Assembly (NCBI RefSeq): GCF_013343715.1
Contig: NZ_JABUNR010000008.1
Coordinates: 124,001 to 188,000, forward strand
Source of the DNA: Mesobacillus harenae
GTDB lineage: Bacteria; Bacillota; Bacilli; Bacillales; Cytobacillaceae
Reading direction: 5' to 3'
Length of the DNA stretch: 64,000 bases
Shown: positions 26,535-36,207 of the stretch, piece after piece
How the letters are laid out: every line of letters begins with the position of its first letter
Position numbering within the stretch: the first letter of the stretch is position 1
Notes under the pieces: model-generated
The model's database searches: none
What the model saw: only the letters and a program-made list of their open reading frames with translations
What the model was told of the DNA's origin: nothing
Program-made: the position numbers and the translations under genes

Positions 26535-27588
26535 AGAGTTGGTAAATAATCATTCCTATGTACCCGTTGATGTCAGATCTCCGGGTGAGTATGAAGAAGC
26601 ATCCATACCAGGTTCCATTAACATTCCTCTATTTTCTAATGAGGAACGGAAAGAAATTGGCACTCTATATAAGCAAAAAGGAACCGATTCAGCAAAATGG
26701 AGAGCGATGGAAATTGTCTCTCCCAAAATCCCATTAATTCTAAACCAAATTAAATCCTTAACCGAAGAAGGACTTCAGCCAGTTGTCCATTGTTGGAGGG
26801 GAGGGATGCGCAGTAAGTCTGTCGCATCATTTACTGAGTTTTCTGGATTGCCGGCTGTAAGGCTTGATGGAGGTTATCGGGCTTACAGACAATATATTCT
26901 TGACCAAATTCCAAAAATGCTCCCTCAGAAGGCTGTTATTCTTCATGGCCATACTGGTACAGGGAAAACTGATTTGTTAAAAGTGCTCGAAGCAAAAGGC
27001 TATCCTGTTATTGACTTAGAACGGTATGCGAACCACCGTGGTTCAATTTTCGGTACTATCGGCATAGGAGACGGCCATAATCAAAAAACTTTTGATGCTT
27101 TATTGTTTAGTAGACTGCGGGAAATTAAAGATTCACCGTACTATATAGTTGAAGCTGAAAGCAGGAGAATTGGCAGAGTGATGCAGCCCGAGGAAATGAT
27201 TAGCAGAAAGTTAGATGGGTTTCACTTTCTGGTCAGCGGAACTATAGAAAATAGAATAGATAGAATTTATGATGAGTATGTATCTCCCTTTAAAGAAGAA
27301 GCTTGGTTTAGAGAACAGGTTTCAGAAAAAACGAATCGGCTTCAAAAACGGTTAAAGGACCAGGAGCAATCCTCTTTGTTGAACCAGTCGGTAATTGACC
27401 AAGACTATAAAGCTGTTATAAGAATATTGCTAGAGCACTACTATGACCCAAGATACAAACACTCTTTTCTCGAATACAAGGGCAGTTTCACACCGATTAA
27501 CAGCGACGATATGGGTGAAGCTATTAAAAGGATTGAAAAGGAATTACAAATGCTGAACGAGACAATGAAATTAAGTTTAAAAAAATAA
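26515..27588 (+). CDS. mnmH: tRNA 2-selenouridine / geranyl-2-thiouridine synthase
   Basis: Modifies the wobble 2-thiouridine of certain tRNAs, using selenophosphate (2-selenouridine) or geranyl diphosphate. 357 residues. An N-terminal rhodanese domain (PVDVRSPGEYEEASIPGSINIPLF) ends in the catalytic HCWRGGMRSKS near residue 97; a P-loop GHTGTGKTDLL near 142 starts the second domain. Length and order match the family. ATG 26515 follows AAGGAG. No selD gene is in this window, and mnmH normally needs SelD for selenation; it may lie elsewhere. Confidence 0.92.
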   Translation: MQDITVEELVNNHSYVPVDVRSPGEYEEASIPGSINIPLFSNEERKEIGTLYKQKGTDSAKWRAMEIVSPKIPLILNQIKSLTEEGLQPVVHCWRGGMRSKSVASFTEFSGLPAVRLDGGYRAYRQYILDQIPKMLPQKAVILHGHTGTGKTDLLKVLEAKGYPVIDLERYANHRGSIFGTIGIGDGHNQKTFDALLFSRLREIKDSPYYIVEAESRRIGRVMQPEEMISRKLDGFHFLVSGTIENRIDRIYDEYVSPFKEEAWFREQVSEKTNRLQKRLKDQEQSSLLNQSVIDQDYKAVIRILLEHYYDPRYKHSFLEYKGSFTPINSDDMGEAIKRIEKELQMLNETMKLSLKK

Positions 27589-27711
27589 TAATGTGGTAAT
27601 TTTAAAAAAGGAAGCTTGGACTTTCTTTTTTTTACACGGAATGTTAACGCAATATTCTGAAATTCAAGGATGCAATAATGCTGAATTATGATCTTTCAGG
27701 AGGTTACTAAA

Positions 27712-27936
27712 ATGTTGGAATCAAAGAATTGTCATCAGCGATTTACTGCACTTGAAGAAAAGGCGGCGTTCACCTCAGATGACGGAGTAGATATTTTCGT
27801 ACTAGGAGCACGATTTCAGAATAACATTAGCTATGGACATGGTGACTTTCCTGTCGATACCCAAGATATGATTGAATCCTCTTTATTGGGTAGAAAACAA
27901 CTTAAGTTACCATACCTGAATAAGTATAGTCATTGA
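27712..27936 (+). CDS. Small hypothetical protein
   Basis: 74 residues, beginning MLESKNCHQRFTALEEKAAF, not recognised. CAGGAGGT lies 7 bp before ATG 27712, a strong start; an in-frame ATG at 27688 precedes that site and is rejected. Hydrophilic, mixed charge, no motif. Expressed probably alone. Confidence 0.55.
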   Translation: MLESKNCHQRFTALEEKAAFTSDDGVDIFVLGARFQNNISYGHGDFPVDTQDMIESSLLGRKQLKLPYLNKYSH

Positions 27937-28287
27937 ATCATTAATAAATAATAATCCAGTAGCCCTCGCACTGTACTCTTACCAGCCTATTAATTCCTGT
28001 ATCCCTTTTCCTTGGCAAAGTAAAATGCGTAGGGAAAGGGATCCCTCAGTTTCAATAAATTTCTAAATACATAAAACTTTTTTAAGGCTAAAATATTTTT
28101 TTAAAATAAAGTCTTTACTATATAAAATAAAATTAGGAAATTCGAAATAGTTGTATAGCTTTCCGATAATTAAATCAAAACAGAATACCAGCCAGCTTTT
28201 ACCGAAGGTAAACAAACCTTGCTAAATTAACTTAATTACTTAATTAACTCTTTTACACTATTATCAACTTATTGAAAGTGAAATTCT
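27937..28287. other. Non-coding region upstream of odhA
   Basis: AT-rich. One imperfect hairpin (ATCCCTTTTCCT at 28001 with AGGGAAAGGGAT at 28031) without a T-run is the only structure I see. Confidence 0.4.
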
Positions 28288-28316
28288 TTGTAGAAAGGCG
28301 TTTACAATGTTAAAAT
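28288..28316 (+). promoter_or_regulatory. Probable odhAB promoter
   Basis: TTGTAG (28288-28293), 17-bp spacer, TAAAAT (28311-28316); transcription would start near 28322. Confidence 0.5.
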
Positions 28317-28335
28317 AATATTGTAAACGGTTTAT
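28299..28335 (+). promoter_or_regulatory. Inverted repeat with cre-like (CcpA) site at the odhAB promoter
   Basis: CGTTTACAAT (28299-28308) and ATTGTAAACG (28320-28329) are exact inverted repeats flanking the -10. The 15-mer at 28321-28335 matches the cre consensus WTGNAANCGNWNNCW with one mismatch and covers the presumed start site. Catabolite repression of odhAB is known in B. subtilis. Confidence 0.5.
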
Positions 28336-28448
28336 CATCTGAATAATAATATTATTCATCAAATTCAAGTTAGCGTTCAAACTAATGGGGTAAAAATGTA
28401 AAGATGATACACGACTATTTAACTATAACGCAGTGGGGGAATTTCGAA

Positions 28449-31274
28449 ATGAAGAAACCTAATGCAACTCAAGCCAAATGGCCACAGTTTCTAGGGCCAA
28501 ACCTTGGGTATGTTGAGGAACAGTATGAAAAGTTTTTAGAGAATCCTCAGTCGGTAGATGAAGAACTGAGACTGTTTTTTGAGGAAAATGAGTTTTCTAT
28601 TGATGTGCCTAAGGCCGAAACTGTGGAAGCAGCTTCTCCTTCTGGAAAATCATTTGCTGATGCTGAAATTGTAGCAGCCGCATTAAGGTTTGCAGAAAAC
28701 ATTCGATCTAGCGGGCATCTTGCAGCAAATATCCATCCTTTAGAGAAAAACAAAAAAGATCTAGAGTTCCTTGAACCTGAATATTATAAGCTTTCAGTTC
28801 AAGATCTTCAAAAACTTCCCGCTAAACTCTTGTGCAGTGATGCACCAGAAGGAGTAGAAAATGGCTGGGACGCTGTGCAGCATTTGAAAAAGGTGTACAC
28901 TGATACGATCGCTTTCGAATTCCAGCATGTTCATAACATGGAAGAACATGCATGGCTTAATCAAAAGGTAGAATCAGGTAGCCTTATCCCCTCATTGAAT
29001 AAAGAAAAGCGGACTTCTCTGCTTAAGAGATTGACAGAAGTTGCTGAATTTGAGAAATTTCTGCATCGTACGTTTGTTGGACAAAAGAGGTTCTCGATTG
29101 AGGGTCTTGATACCATGGTCCCTCTTTTAGATGAAATGATTTCGGACGCTGTTCAGGATGGGGCTAAAACTATAAATATTGGGATGGCACATCGTGGCCG
29201 CCTGAATGTGCTTGCTCACGTCCTAGGAAAGCCTTACGAAATGATTTTTGCTGAGTTTCAGCACGCACCAAATAAAGAATTGGTTCCATCAGAAGGGTCT
29301 ATAGGCATTAGTTTCGGATGGACAGGTGACGTGAAATATCATCTTGGACTTGATAAGCAAATTAAGTCTGACAGCACTGCAAATGCCCGCTTAACATTAG
29401 CAAACAATCCAAGCCATTTGGAATTTGTAGGGGCAGTAGTTGAAGGATTCACACGTGCTGTCCAGGATGACAGGACAGAACCTGGCTTTCCTAAATATGA
29501 CCCATCACGAGCTCTAGCGATTCTGATTCACGGAGATGCCGCCTTTCCCGGACAAGGCATTGTTGCGGAAACCTTAAACTTAAGCAAGCTTGAAGGTTAT
29601 AGAACAGGCGGAACAATCCATATTATTGCGAATAACACAATTGGGTTCACAACAGATCCGATCGACTCTCGGTCCACAAGGTACTCAAGTGATTTGGCAA
29701 AAGGTTATGAAATACCAATTTTACATGTAAATGCAGATGATCCTGAGGCCTGTGTATCCGCCGCCCGTTTGGCAGCCGAGTACCGTGCCAAGTTTCAAAA
29801 AGATTTTCTGATAGATTTGATTGGTTATCGCCGCTTTGGCCATAACGAAATGGACGAACCAATGACAACTAATCCATTGATGTATCGCCTTGTTCACAAC
29901 CATCCTACTGTAAAAACACTATACGGTGAAAAGCTTGAAGCAACAGGGGTATTGTCAGAGCAGGACATTTCTGAAATTACTAACGAGGTGGGAGGCCGTC
30001 TCCAAGCAGCACATGAGAAAGTGCCATCCAAGAAGAATCAGGAATTGAGAGAAACTGATCCTCCTGAAGTGATTGAGAAAGGATTTCCAGTCCTTGATAC
30101 AGCCGTTTCTCTTGAGAAGCTTAAAGGCATCAATACCGAGCTTTTACAATGGCCAGACAATTTCAAGGTTTTTGGGAAGTTGGAGCGGATCCTAAAGAGA
30201 AGAGAAAGTTCATTGTCCGATGGAGGGAAAGTTGATTGGGCGTTAGCCGAAGCCCTTGCTTTTGCAACCATTATTTCGGATGGAACTCCATTGAGGCTAA
30301 GCGGACAGGACTCAGAGCGAGGCACCTTTGCTCAACGGAATCTTGTACTTCACGATAGCGAAACAGGCAGGAGTTTTTCACCACTTCACACATTCCCATC
30401 TGCCAAGTCATCCTTCGCTGTGCATAACAGTCCATTATCGGAAGGGTCTGTGCTTGGATTTGAATATGGATACAATGTGTTTTCTCCTGAAACGCTTGTT
30501 CTGTGGGAAGCGCAATATGGTGACTTTGCTAATGCAGCTCAAGTCATTTTTGACCAATTTATCGCAGCTGGAAGAGCAAAATGGGGTCAGAAATCCGGGT
30601 TAGTTATGCTGCTGCCTCACGCCTATGAAGGCCAAGGACCTGAGCATTCTAGCGGCAGAGTGGAAAGGTTCCTTACACTTGCGGCAGAAAATAACTGGAC
30701 GGTAGCTAATTTGTCCACGGCCGCTCAGTATTTTCACATACTGCGCAGGCAGGCTGCTATTTTAAAACGAGATGAAGTAAGACCACTAGTCTTAATGACT
30801 CCTAAAAGCCTGCTAAGAAATCCGAGTGTGGCTTCTGAAGCAGCTGAGTTTAGTGAAGGCCGTTTTAATTCGATTATTGAGCAGCCAGGCTTGGGTAAAG
30901 AGACTGAAAAGATTGAGCGAGTGGTTCTTTGTACTGGGAAAATGGCTGTTGATTTGGATGAGGCTGTAGACACAGCAAAGCACGATTGGCTTCATATTCT
31001 AAGAATAGAAGAAATTTATCCGTTCCCATTGAAGCAGCTAAAAGAAAAACTGAATCAATACCCTAACTTGAAAGAAATTGTATGGGTTCAAGAAGAGCCT
31101 AAAAATATGGGAGCCTGGACATTTGTTGAACCGCGTATAAATGAAGCGACTCCGGATGGATTGTATGTTTCGTATATTGGCAGACGCAGACGCTCTAGCC
31201 CTGCTGAAGGAGATCCAAACGTCCATAAACATGACCAGTCTAGAATTATTAATGAAGCATTAACAAAGCATTAA
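28449..31274 (+). CDS. odhA: 2-Oxoglutarate dehydrogenase E1 component
   Basis: Thiamine-diphosphate decarboxylase of the TCA cycle; hands the succinyl group to OdhB. 941 residues, close to the B. subtilis protein. N-terminal [20 protein letters not shown] is the E1o helical arm. [41 protein letters not shown] and [17 protein letters not shown] are ThDP and interface motifs. ATG 28449 follows GGGGGAATTTC; an in-frame ATG at 28404 has no RBS. odhB starts 11 bp downstream. A cre-like site overlaps the presumed promoter. Confidence 0.95.
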   Translation: MKKPNATQAKWPQFLGPNLGYVEEQYEKFLENPQSVDEELRLFFEENEFSIDVPKAETVEAASPSGKSFADAEIVAAALRFAENIRSSGHLAANIHPLEKNKKDLEFLEPEYYKLSVQDLQKLPAKLLCSDAPEGVENGWDAVQHLKKVYTDTIAFEFQHVHNMEEHAWLNQKVESGSLIPSLNKEKRTSLLKRLTEVAEFEKFLHRTFVGQKRFSIEGLDTMVPLLDEMISDAVQDGAKTINIGMAHRGRLNVLAHVLGKPYEMIFAEFQHAPNKELVPSEGSIGISFGWTGDVKYHLGLDKQIKSDSTANARLTLANNPSHLEFVGAVVEGFTRAVQDDRTEPGFPKYDPSRALAILIHGDAAFPGQGIVAETLNLSKLEGYRTGGTIHIIANNTIGFTTDPIDSRSTRYSSDLAKGYEIPILHVNADDPEACVSAARLAAEYRAKFQKDFLIDLIGYRRFGHNEMDEPMTTNPLMYRLVHNHPTVKTLYGEKLEATGVLSEQDISEITNEVGGRLQAAHEKVPSKKNQELRETDPPEVIEKGFPVLDTAVSLEKLKGINTELLQWPDNFKVFGKLERILKRRESSLSDGGKVDWALAEALAFATIISDGTPLRLSGQDSERGTFAQRNLVLHDSETGRSFSPLHTFPSAKSSFAVHNSPLSEGSVLGFEYGYNVFSPETLVLWEAQYGDFANAAQVIFDQFIAAGRAKWGQKSGLVMLLPHAYEGQGPEHSSGRVERFLTLAAENNWTVANLSTAAQYFHILRRQAAILKRDEVRPLVLMTPKSLLRNPSVASEAAEFSEGRFNSIIEQPGLGKETEKIERVVLCTGKMAVDLDEAVDTAKHDWLHILRIEEIYPFPLKQLKEKLNQYPNLKEIVWVQEEPKNMGAWTFVEPRINEATPDGLYVSYIGRRRRSSPAEGDPNVHKHDQSRIINEALTKH

Positions 31275-31285
31275 GAGGAGGATTT

Positions 31286-32569
31286 ATGGTGGCGGAAATT
31301 AAAGTGCCAGAGCTGGCAGAGACTATAACAGAAGGAACAATAGCCCAGTGGCTCAAAAAACCGGGTGATCATGTTCAAAAGGGTGAATTCATAGTCGAAC
31401 TGGAAACTGATAAAGTAAATGTAGAAATCATCTCAGAACATGAAGGTGTTTTAACTGATCTATTGGCCCAGGAAGGCGATATTGTGAAGGTTGGAGAGAC
31501 GATCGCTACTGTTGGAGATCAGGGTGGAGGTCAAGCATCTGAAACTGCCGGGTCTACACAAGCTGATTCTGAGCAAACACAAAAGGAAATGGCTAGCCCT
31601 CAAACCGAGACGAAGAGTGCAAGTGAAAAAGGCGGAGACAACGGACGGATTATCGCTTCACCTGCGGCCCGTAAACTCGCTAGAGAAAAAGGGATTGATT
31701 TAAGCTCTGTTCCAACTCCAGATCCGCTTGGACGGCTTCGCAAACAGGATGTTTCTACGTACAATCCTGAAAAACAACAGGAAAACCAACCTGAAAAATC
31801 TGCGAGCTCAAGCCAAAAGACACCGGAAACACCTGCAGGTAAGCAAAGCCAAGTAAGTGAGTCGGGGAAGCCTGTCGAAAGGATTAAAATGTCACGCCGC
31901 CGTCAAACAATTGCGAATCGTTTGGTTGAAGTTCAACAGAATGCTGCGATGCTTACAACCTTTAACGAGGTTGATATGAGCGCTGTTATGGACTTGAGAA
32001 AGAAATGGAAGGATAAATTCTATGAAGATAATGATGTAAGACTTGGGTTTATGTCTTTCTTTACTAAGGCTGCAGTTGCTGCCCTTAAGAAGAACCCTTT
32101 CCTAAACGCAGAAATTCAAGACGGTGAGATTGTCCTTAAGAAGTTTTATGATATCGGTATTGCCGTCTCAGCTGCTGAAGGACTTGTTGTTCCGGTTGTT
32201 CGCGATGCGGATCGAAAAAATTTCGCTGAAATAGAAAGAGATATTAATGGTCTCGCCGAAAAAGCCAAAACCAACAAACTAGCCCTAAATGACTTGCAAG
32301 GCGGGACATTTACTATAACAAATGGCGGCGTATTTGGCTCATTAATGTCAACGCCAATCTTAAACGGCCCTCAGGTGGGCATACTAGGGATGCACACCAT
32401 TCAGCTAAGGCCTGTAGCAATCGATAAAGAAAGAATGGAAAACCGTCCAATGATGTATATTGCTCTTTCATATGACCATAGAATTGTCGATGGCAAAGAA
32501 GCAGTAACATTCTTAAAGACAATCAAAGATTTAATCGAAGATCCAGAATCCCTTTTACTTCAAGGATAA
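31286..32569 (+). CDS. odhB: Dihydrolipoyl succinyltransferase, E2 of 2-oxoglutarate dehydrogenase
   Basis: E2 core of the complex. 427 residues: lipoyl domain (residues 1-78, lipoyl Lys in [11 protein letters not shown]), a Gln/Ser/Pro-rich linker, the peripheral subunit-binding domain [21 protein letters not shown] (about 117-150), a second linker, and the catalytic domain ending with [16 protein letters not shown], where the HxxxDG active site is intact. Ribosome site AAGAGGAGG lies just before ATG 31286. E3 is not encoded here and is usually shared. Confidence 0.95.
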   Translation: MVAEIKVPELAETITEGTIAQWLKKPGDHVQKGEFIVELETDKVNVEIISEHEGVLTDLLAQEGDIVKVGETIATVGDQGGGQASETAGSTQADSEQTQKEMASPQTETKSASEKGGDNGRIIASPAARKLAREKGIDLSSVPTPDPLGRLRKQDVSTYNPEKQQENQPEKSASSSQKTPETPAGKQSQVSESGKPVERIKMSRRRQTIANRLVEVQQNAAMLTTFNEVDMSAVMDLRKKWKDKFYEDNDVRLGFMSFFTKAAVAALKKNPFLNAEIQDGEIVLKKFYDIGIAVSAAEGLVVPVVRDADRKNFAEIERDINGLAEKAKTNKLALNDLQGGTFTITNGGVFGSLMSTPILNGPQVGILGMHTIQLRPVAIDKERMENRPMMYIALSYDHRIVDGKEAVTFLKTIKDLIEDPESLLLQG

Positions 32570-32606
32570 ATTTAAAGCAGAACAGGAAGTGCTTTTCCTG
32601 GCTTAA

Positions 32607-32637
32607 AACAGAGAGGAAACAGCTCTCTGTTTTTTTG
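32607..32637 (+). terminator. Terminator of odhAB
   Basis: ACAGAGAG / CTCTCTGT (32608-32615, 32623-32630) followed by TTTTTTG. Confidence 0.85.
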
Positions 32638-32788
32638 CATTATAGAGAATGTGTTTGTGTATGGATTAATTCGAGGATGCCACCCAGACTTGCTGGAGAA
32701 TTCGAGCCACTGTTGTGGAAGTCAACTGCCAAGTTTAACTGTGCTTTCTGTTGCGGAAAAGGAAGTATGCAGGTTAGAGGAAGCACGA

Positions 32789-32816
32789 AAAAAACCGCCA
32801 TATCAATGGCGGTTTG
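32789..32816 (-). terminator. Terminator of sda
   Basis: AAACCGCCAT / ATGGCGGTTT stem with a 4-nt loop; on the minus strand it is followed by a T-run. Confidence 0.8.
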
Positions 32817-32835
32817 AAAATTATTAGTTATTGGT

Positions 32836-32970
32836 TTAGCGGTTCTTAAAGGGCCTTAAGCCACGGCGATGAATTTCATCCTTAAGTATTTTTATCCATT
32901 CCTTATCTTGTTCCGACTTTAATGCATCACGATACGAGAACACCAACTGTTCATTACTCATAATTTTCAT
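32836..32970 (-). CDS. sda: Sda-like sporulation checkpoint inhibitor
   Basis: 44-residue protein beginning MKIMSNEQLVFSYRDA and ending EIHRRGLRPFKNR. The pattern S-x-E-x-L-x-x-SY-x-x-A ... WIKIL-x-x-EIHRR-x-L follows the Sda antiparallel helical hairpin, which binds sporulation histidine kinases (KinA) and blocks Spo0A activation when replication is disturbed. RBS GAGGAGG lies 6 bp before the ATG. Below normal gene-finder length. I could not find clear DnaA boxes upstream, unlike the B. subtilis gene. Confidence 0.82.
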   Translation of the reverse strand: MKIMSNEQLVFSYRDALKSEQDKEWIKILKDEIHRRGLRPFKNR

Positions 32971-33189
32971 TTGCATTCCTCCTCGGTAGAATGGATGATT
33001 GAATATTCAATTTTCTATGTTTCCATACATTATAAAGTTTCTAGAGCTATTTGAGAACCCCTAAACAGCAATTTTTTGAAAAAAGGGACTTTAGTACGAG
33101 TCTATTTTTGAGTCTTAATTGATGATGGATATGTTTTGAAATTGGGTAAACCATAGATAATAGATGTTTTTAACGAGGGGGGAAACTAG

Positions 33190-33972
33190 ATGCTAAACAT
33201 TCGAATGGACCATATTGTCCATTTTATAGATCGTAATCCAATGGAAGCTGTTAAAAAAGTGACCGATTTGGGTTTTACTACAGTTTTTGGAGGCCAGCAT
33301 AAGGAGTGGGGGACTGCAAATAGCTTATTTGACGTGGGAAACTCCTATGTGGAATTTCTGGCGGTCGAAAATCGAACGGTTGCTAGAAGTTCTAGCAATC
33401 CATTAATTAATCAGCTTGTTAAACAAAATGCTGAAGGGCCTTTTCAACTCTGTTTTCGTACAATAGATATTGAAAAATTAAAAGCTGCAGTTCAAGCATC
33501 CGGACTGAAAGTCAATGGGATTTATACTGGGAGCAGGGAAGCCAAAAATGGAGAGGTTCTCCGATGGAAAATGCTTTTTATAGACTCTGAAGGTACCGTT
33601 CCGTTTCCTTTTTTTATAGAATGGGAGAAACCAGTACGATCAGCAAATCTAATTGACGAGGAAATGGGAAGACAAAGAGACAGGGTCATTCAGTCTGTAT
33701 GGTTTGCGGTTCGGGATGCAGAAAAAACGGCTTTAAGCTGGGGAAGGCTATTTGGTGTGCCGCTCTCATATTCCTTCGAAATCCCAGAGTCTGGTGCAGC
33801 TACAGCTGCGGTAGAGGCTGGAGGTTGTGAGCTTGTTTTTGCAAGTCCAATCTCAAGACAAAGCAGCCTGCATGAAAATTTGGACAGCAGAGGAGAAGGC
33901 CCAATCAGTATCAGCTTTGACCCGCCTCTTGAAAATGGAGGATTCAGCCTATTTGGAGGAAAATATAAATAA
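33190..33972 (+). CDS. VOC/glyoxalase-like domain protein
   Basis: 260 residues with the opening MLNIRMDHIVHFIDRNPMEAVKKVTDLGFTTVFGGQHKEWGTANSLFDVGNSYVEFL, typical of the glyoxalase-like group (PF13468 type). A second beta-alpha-beta-beta-beta module follows at about 165-245 (SVWFAVRDAEKTALSWGRLFGVPL). His 8 and Glu 55 are possible metal ligands. Enzymatic activity is unknown. GAGGGGGGAAAC before ATG 33190. It ends 15 bp before the yjbQ-type gene, so the two are likely cotranscribed. Confidence 0.8.
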   Translation: MLNIRMDHIVHFIDRNPMEAVKKVTDLGFTTVFGGQHKEWGTANSLFDVGNSYVEFLAVENRTVARSSSNPLINQLVKQNAEGPFQLCFRTIDIEKLKAAVQASGLKVNGIYTGSREAKNGEVLRWKMLFIDSEGTVPFPFFIEWEKPVRSANLIDEEMGRQRDRVIQSVWFAVRDAEKTALSWGRLFGVPLSYSFEIPESGAATAAVEAGGCELVFASPISRQSSLHENLDSRGEGPISISFDPPLENGGFSLFGGKYK

Positions 33973-33987
33973 AGAAAGGGGTTTAAC

Positions 33988-34383
33988 ATGATAAAAAAAT
34001 GGACGATAACAACGGATTCAAGAGACCAGTTCTTCGAAATTACAGATAAAATAAAAGTTACAGTTTTAGAAGCCGGTGTTGAGAGTGGAATCGCATTGGT
34101 ATATTGTCCGCACACAACTGCTGGAATTACCATAAATGAAAATGCTGATCCCGATGTAAAAGCAGACATGCTTCGCCGGTTAGACGAATTGTATCCATGG
34201 GAAGATCCCAAAGATCTTCATGGAGAAGGGAATACCGCTGCACATATGAAAGCCAGTACAGTTGGCTCTTCAGCCAAAGTTATCATTCACGAAGGCACAC
34301 CTTTGCTTGGAACATGGCAAGGAGTCTATTTTTGTGAATTTGATGGCCCCAGGAACAGAACTTTTTATGTGAAAATAATCTGA
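33988..34383 (+). CDS. YjbQ / UPF0047 family protein
   Basis: 131 residues, the full size of the UPF0047 family, which adopts a trimeric fold and has been reported to have weak thiamine-phosphate synthase activity. Conserved elements: [22 protein letters not shown] near residue 45 and [18 protein letters not shown] near 82, both with His residues that form the presumed metal/active site; the ending is [17 protein letters not shown]. Likely cotranscribed with the VOC gene. Confidence 0.9.
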   Translation: MIKKWTITTDSRDQFFEITDKIKVTVLEAGVESGIALVYCPHTTAGITINENADPDVKADMLRRLDELYPWEDPKDLHGEGNTAAHMKASTVGSSAKVIIHEGTPLLGTWQGVYFCEFDGPRNRTFYVKII

Positions 34384-34521
34384 TTCGTATTGTCATAGGC
34401 AACATAGTACCCCCCTTCCTTTACCTGCTAAAGTCTTAGATAAGTTCAGCCAAATAGCCAATGTAACAAGTCATAATCCGTTTTAGAATAAGGATAAGGA
34501 AACGGAAGGGGATTGATACCT

Positions 34522-34629
34522 ATGTATGAAGAAACTTATATTATTGAAACACTTTATACACTCGCGCAGAAAGAATCTAACAAAAATTCTAAATCGGCTA
34601 CTATAATACCAGAAAAAGTAAAAAGCTAA
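34522..34629 (+). CDS. Small hypothetical peptide
   Basis: 35 residues, MYEETYIIETLYTLAQKES..., with GGAAGGGG upstream and a clear terminator downstream, which together make expression plausible. Amphipathic N-terminal helix, basic end. No family recognised. Confidence 0.45.
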   Translation: MYEETYIIETLYTLAQKESNKNSKSATIIPEKVKS

Positions 34630-34658
34630 TTTTTAGTGAACTTGCTATGACAGAACAA

Positions 34659-34693
34659 AGAAAAGGCGATGCCAAAGCTCGCCTTTTCTTTAT
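34659..34693 (+). terminator. Terminator of the small 34522 gene
   Basis: AGAAAAGGCGA / TCGCCTTTTCT (34659-34669, 34679-34689), then TTAT. Confidence 0.8.
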
Positions 34694-34756
34694 ATTCTTG
34701 TAAGATTAATATGGACAAAAAAACTAGCCATTTTATATGTGCAAGGAGGATCATAA

Positions 34757-35623
34757 GTGGAAAAACATCGAATCTTTGTCTATGGAACCTTAAGAAAGCA
34801 TGAAAAGAACCATTCCCTCTTGGAAAACACTAAGTGTCTTGCAGAGCAAGCTTGGATTTATGGTGAATTGTATGATACAGGATTGGGCTATCCGGCTATG
34901 AAAGCCTCCCTGCATCATAAAACCTATGGGGAAGTTTTTGAAGTTGATAAGCAAAACTTAGGTTTGCTCGATGAACTGGAAGATTACATTCCGAATCGTA
35001 ACTCGAATTTGTACGAACGTGTCTTACAAACTATTTATACGGATAGCGGTGAAATGGAAGCCGAGGTATATGTAACAGATCGGAACGAGCTTTTGGGTGA
35101 ACCAATCTTACATGGTGATTGGAAGCTGTACCATTTGATGGAAGAAAGGCCAGAAAAAGTTCTTTACTTTGCCTATGGCTCATGTATGGATACTGAGAGG
35201 TTCGTAAAAGCAGGAGTCGACCATCTTTTTAAAACAAACGTCAAACCCGGTTTCCTTAACGGATATTCAATGAAATATTTGTTTGCAAGGAGTGACGGGG
35301 GGCGGGCAGATATCATTGAAGATGGAGGAGGTACTGAAGGGATTGTATATGAAATTCCTTACGAAGGGGTTGAATATTTATTTGAAAGAGAGGGTTTCTT
35401 AGGAGGATGGTACAGACCTACCTTTGTTGATGTCGTTGTAGAAAAAAAGCGTTTGACCAATGTCCTTACCTTCCATGTTTACAATAAGAGAGGAGAGCTT
35501 GCTCCTCCAAATCATTATGCAGCAGAAATCCTGCGCGGGGCGAGAGGAAGGCTAAGTGAGGAGTATTATAGTAAGCTGGAGAAATCAATCGAAGGATTTG
35601 GTATTAAAATTTCTTTCGATTGA
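34757..35623 (+). CDS. Two-domain gamma-glutamylcyclotransferase-like protein (YkqA-like)
   Basis: 288 residues made of two AIG2/GGCT-fold domains. The first begins RIFVYGTLRKHEKNH (residue 4) and the second VLYFAYGSCMDTERF (about 136); both have the YGT/YGS substrate loop. Domain 1 has the usual EVDKQNLGLLDELEDY acidic segment, domain 2 FEREGF. The fold cyclises gamma-glutamyl amines to 5-oxoproline, but activity of bacterial two-domain forms is unverified. The layout matches B. subtilis YkqA. GTG 34757 follows AAGGAGG. Confidence 0.83.
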   Translation: MEKHRIFVYGTLRKHEKNHSLLENTKCLAEQAWIYGELYDTGLGYPAMKASLHHKTYGEVFEVDKQNLGLLDELEDYIPNRNSNLYERVLQTIYTDSGEMEAEVYVTDRNELLGEPILHGDWKLYHLMEERPEKVLYFAYGSCMDTERFVKAGVDHLFKTNVKPGFLNGYSMKYLFARSDGGRADIIEDGGGTEGIVYEIPYEGVEYLFEREGFLGGWYRPTFVDVVVEKKRLTNVLTFHVYNKRGELAPPNHYAAEILRGARGRLSEEYYSKLEKSIEGFGIKISFD

Positions 35624-35844
35624 TGGTTAATGCTCTTCTCTTTTGATATGGCCTTGTTTAAGCAAACAGAAAAAACTGCAGCAGATATATATATATAAAG
35701 GTTGTTATTTAAATAATTGTCACAAAAAATTTGGAATTAATTTGTACATTTTGTTACAACTATATGATTTTGCTTAAAGAATAAATATAATAAACTATAT
35801 TCACAAGTCTAAAGTGACTTTCAGTATTTTGGGGGTAGTCCGGC

Positions 35845-36111
35845 ATGCGGTGGTTTTTTATCATAATTCTGACTGCGATAAGCATCCTTTTTCTTAGCAA
35901 GGGAATTGAGCTTTGGTCTATTGCCGGCCAAATAGAAAACGGCGGGATCGGGGTTAAATTCATAGGCATCAAAATTGGCGGCCCTGTTTTAAGAGACAGC
36001 CTGCCAATATACGCGCTTGGCTTTTCTGTCGCATCTGCAATTCCCGTTCTTTTAGCTATTAACTTATTTGTACGAAATCGTTTTGGAAAAAAACTTAATA
36101 ATGTTGATTAA
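35845..36111 (+). CDS. Small membrane protein, two predicted helices
   Basis: 88 residues, not recognised. Helix 1 covers residues 3-20 (WFFIIILTAISILFLS) and helix 2 about 52-72 (LPIYALGFSVASAIPVLLAINLF), joined by a Gly/Ile-rich loop with GGIGVKFIGIKIGG. RBS GGGGGTAG lies 7 bp before ATG 35845. Own terminator. Confidence 0.65.
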   Translation: MRWFFIIILTAISILFLSKGIELWSIAGQIENGGIGVKFIGIKIGGPVLRDSLPIYALGFSVASAIPVLLAINLFVRNRFGKKLNNVD

Positions 36112-36112
36112 G

Positions 36113-36147
36113 CCAGGAGCTAAAGTAAGCTTTCTGGTTTTTTATTT
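36113..36147 (+). terminator. Terminator after the 35845 gene
   Basis: CCAGGAGCT / AGCTTTCTGG imperfect stem followed by TTTTTTATTTT. Confidence 0.6.
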
Positions 36148-36207
36148 TATGAAAAAACGATAGACTTAAGATGCGGGAAGATGGAATGTTTGATAGGAGG
36201 TAACTTA

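Noticed and set aside
32635..32817. 60-codon frame after odhB
   Set aside because: Overlaps terminators on both sides and has no RBS.
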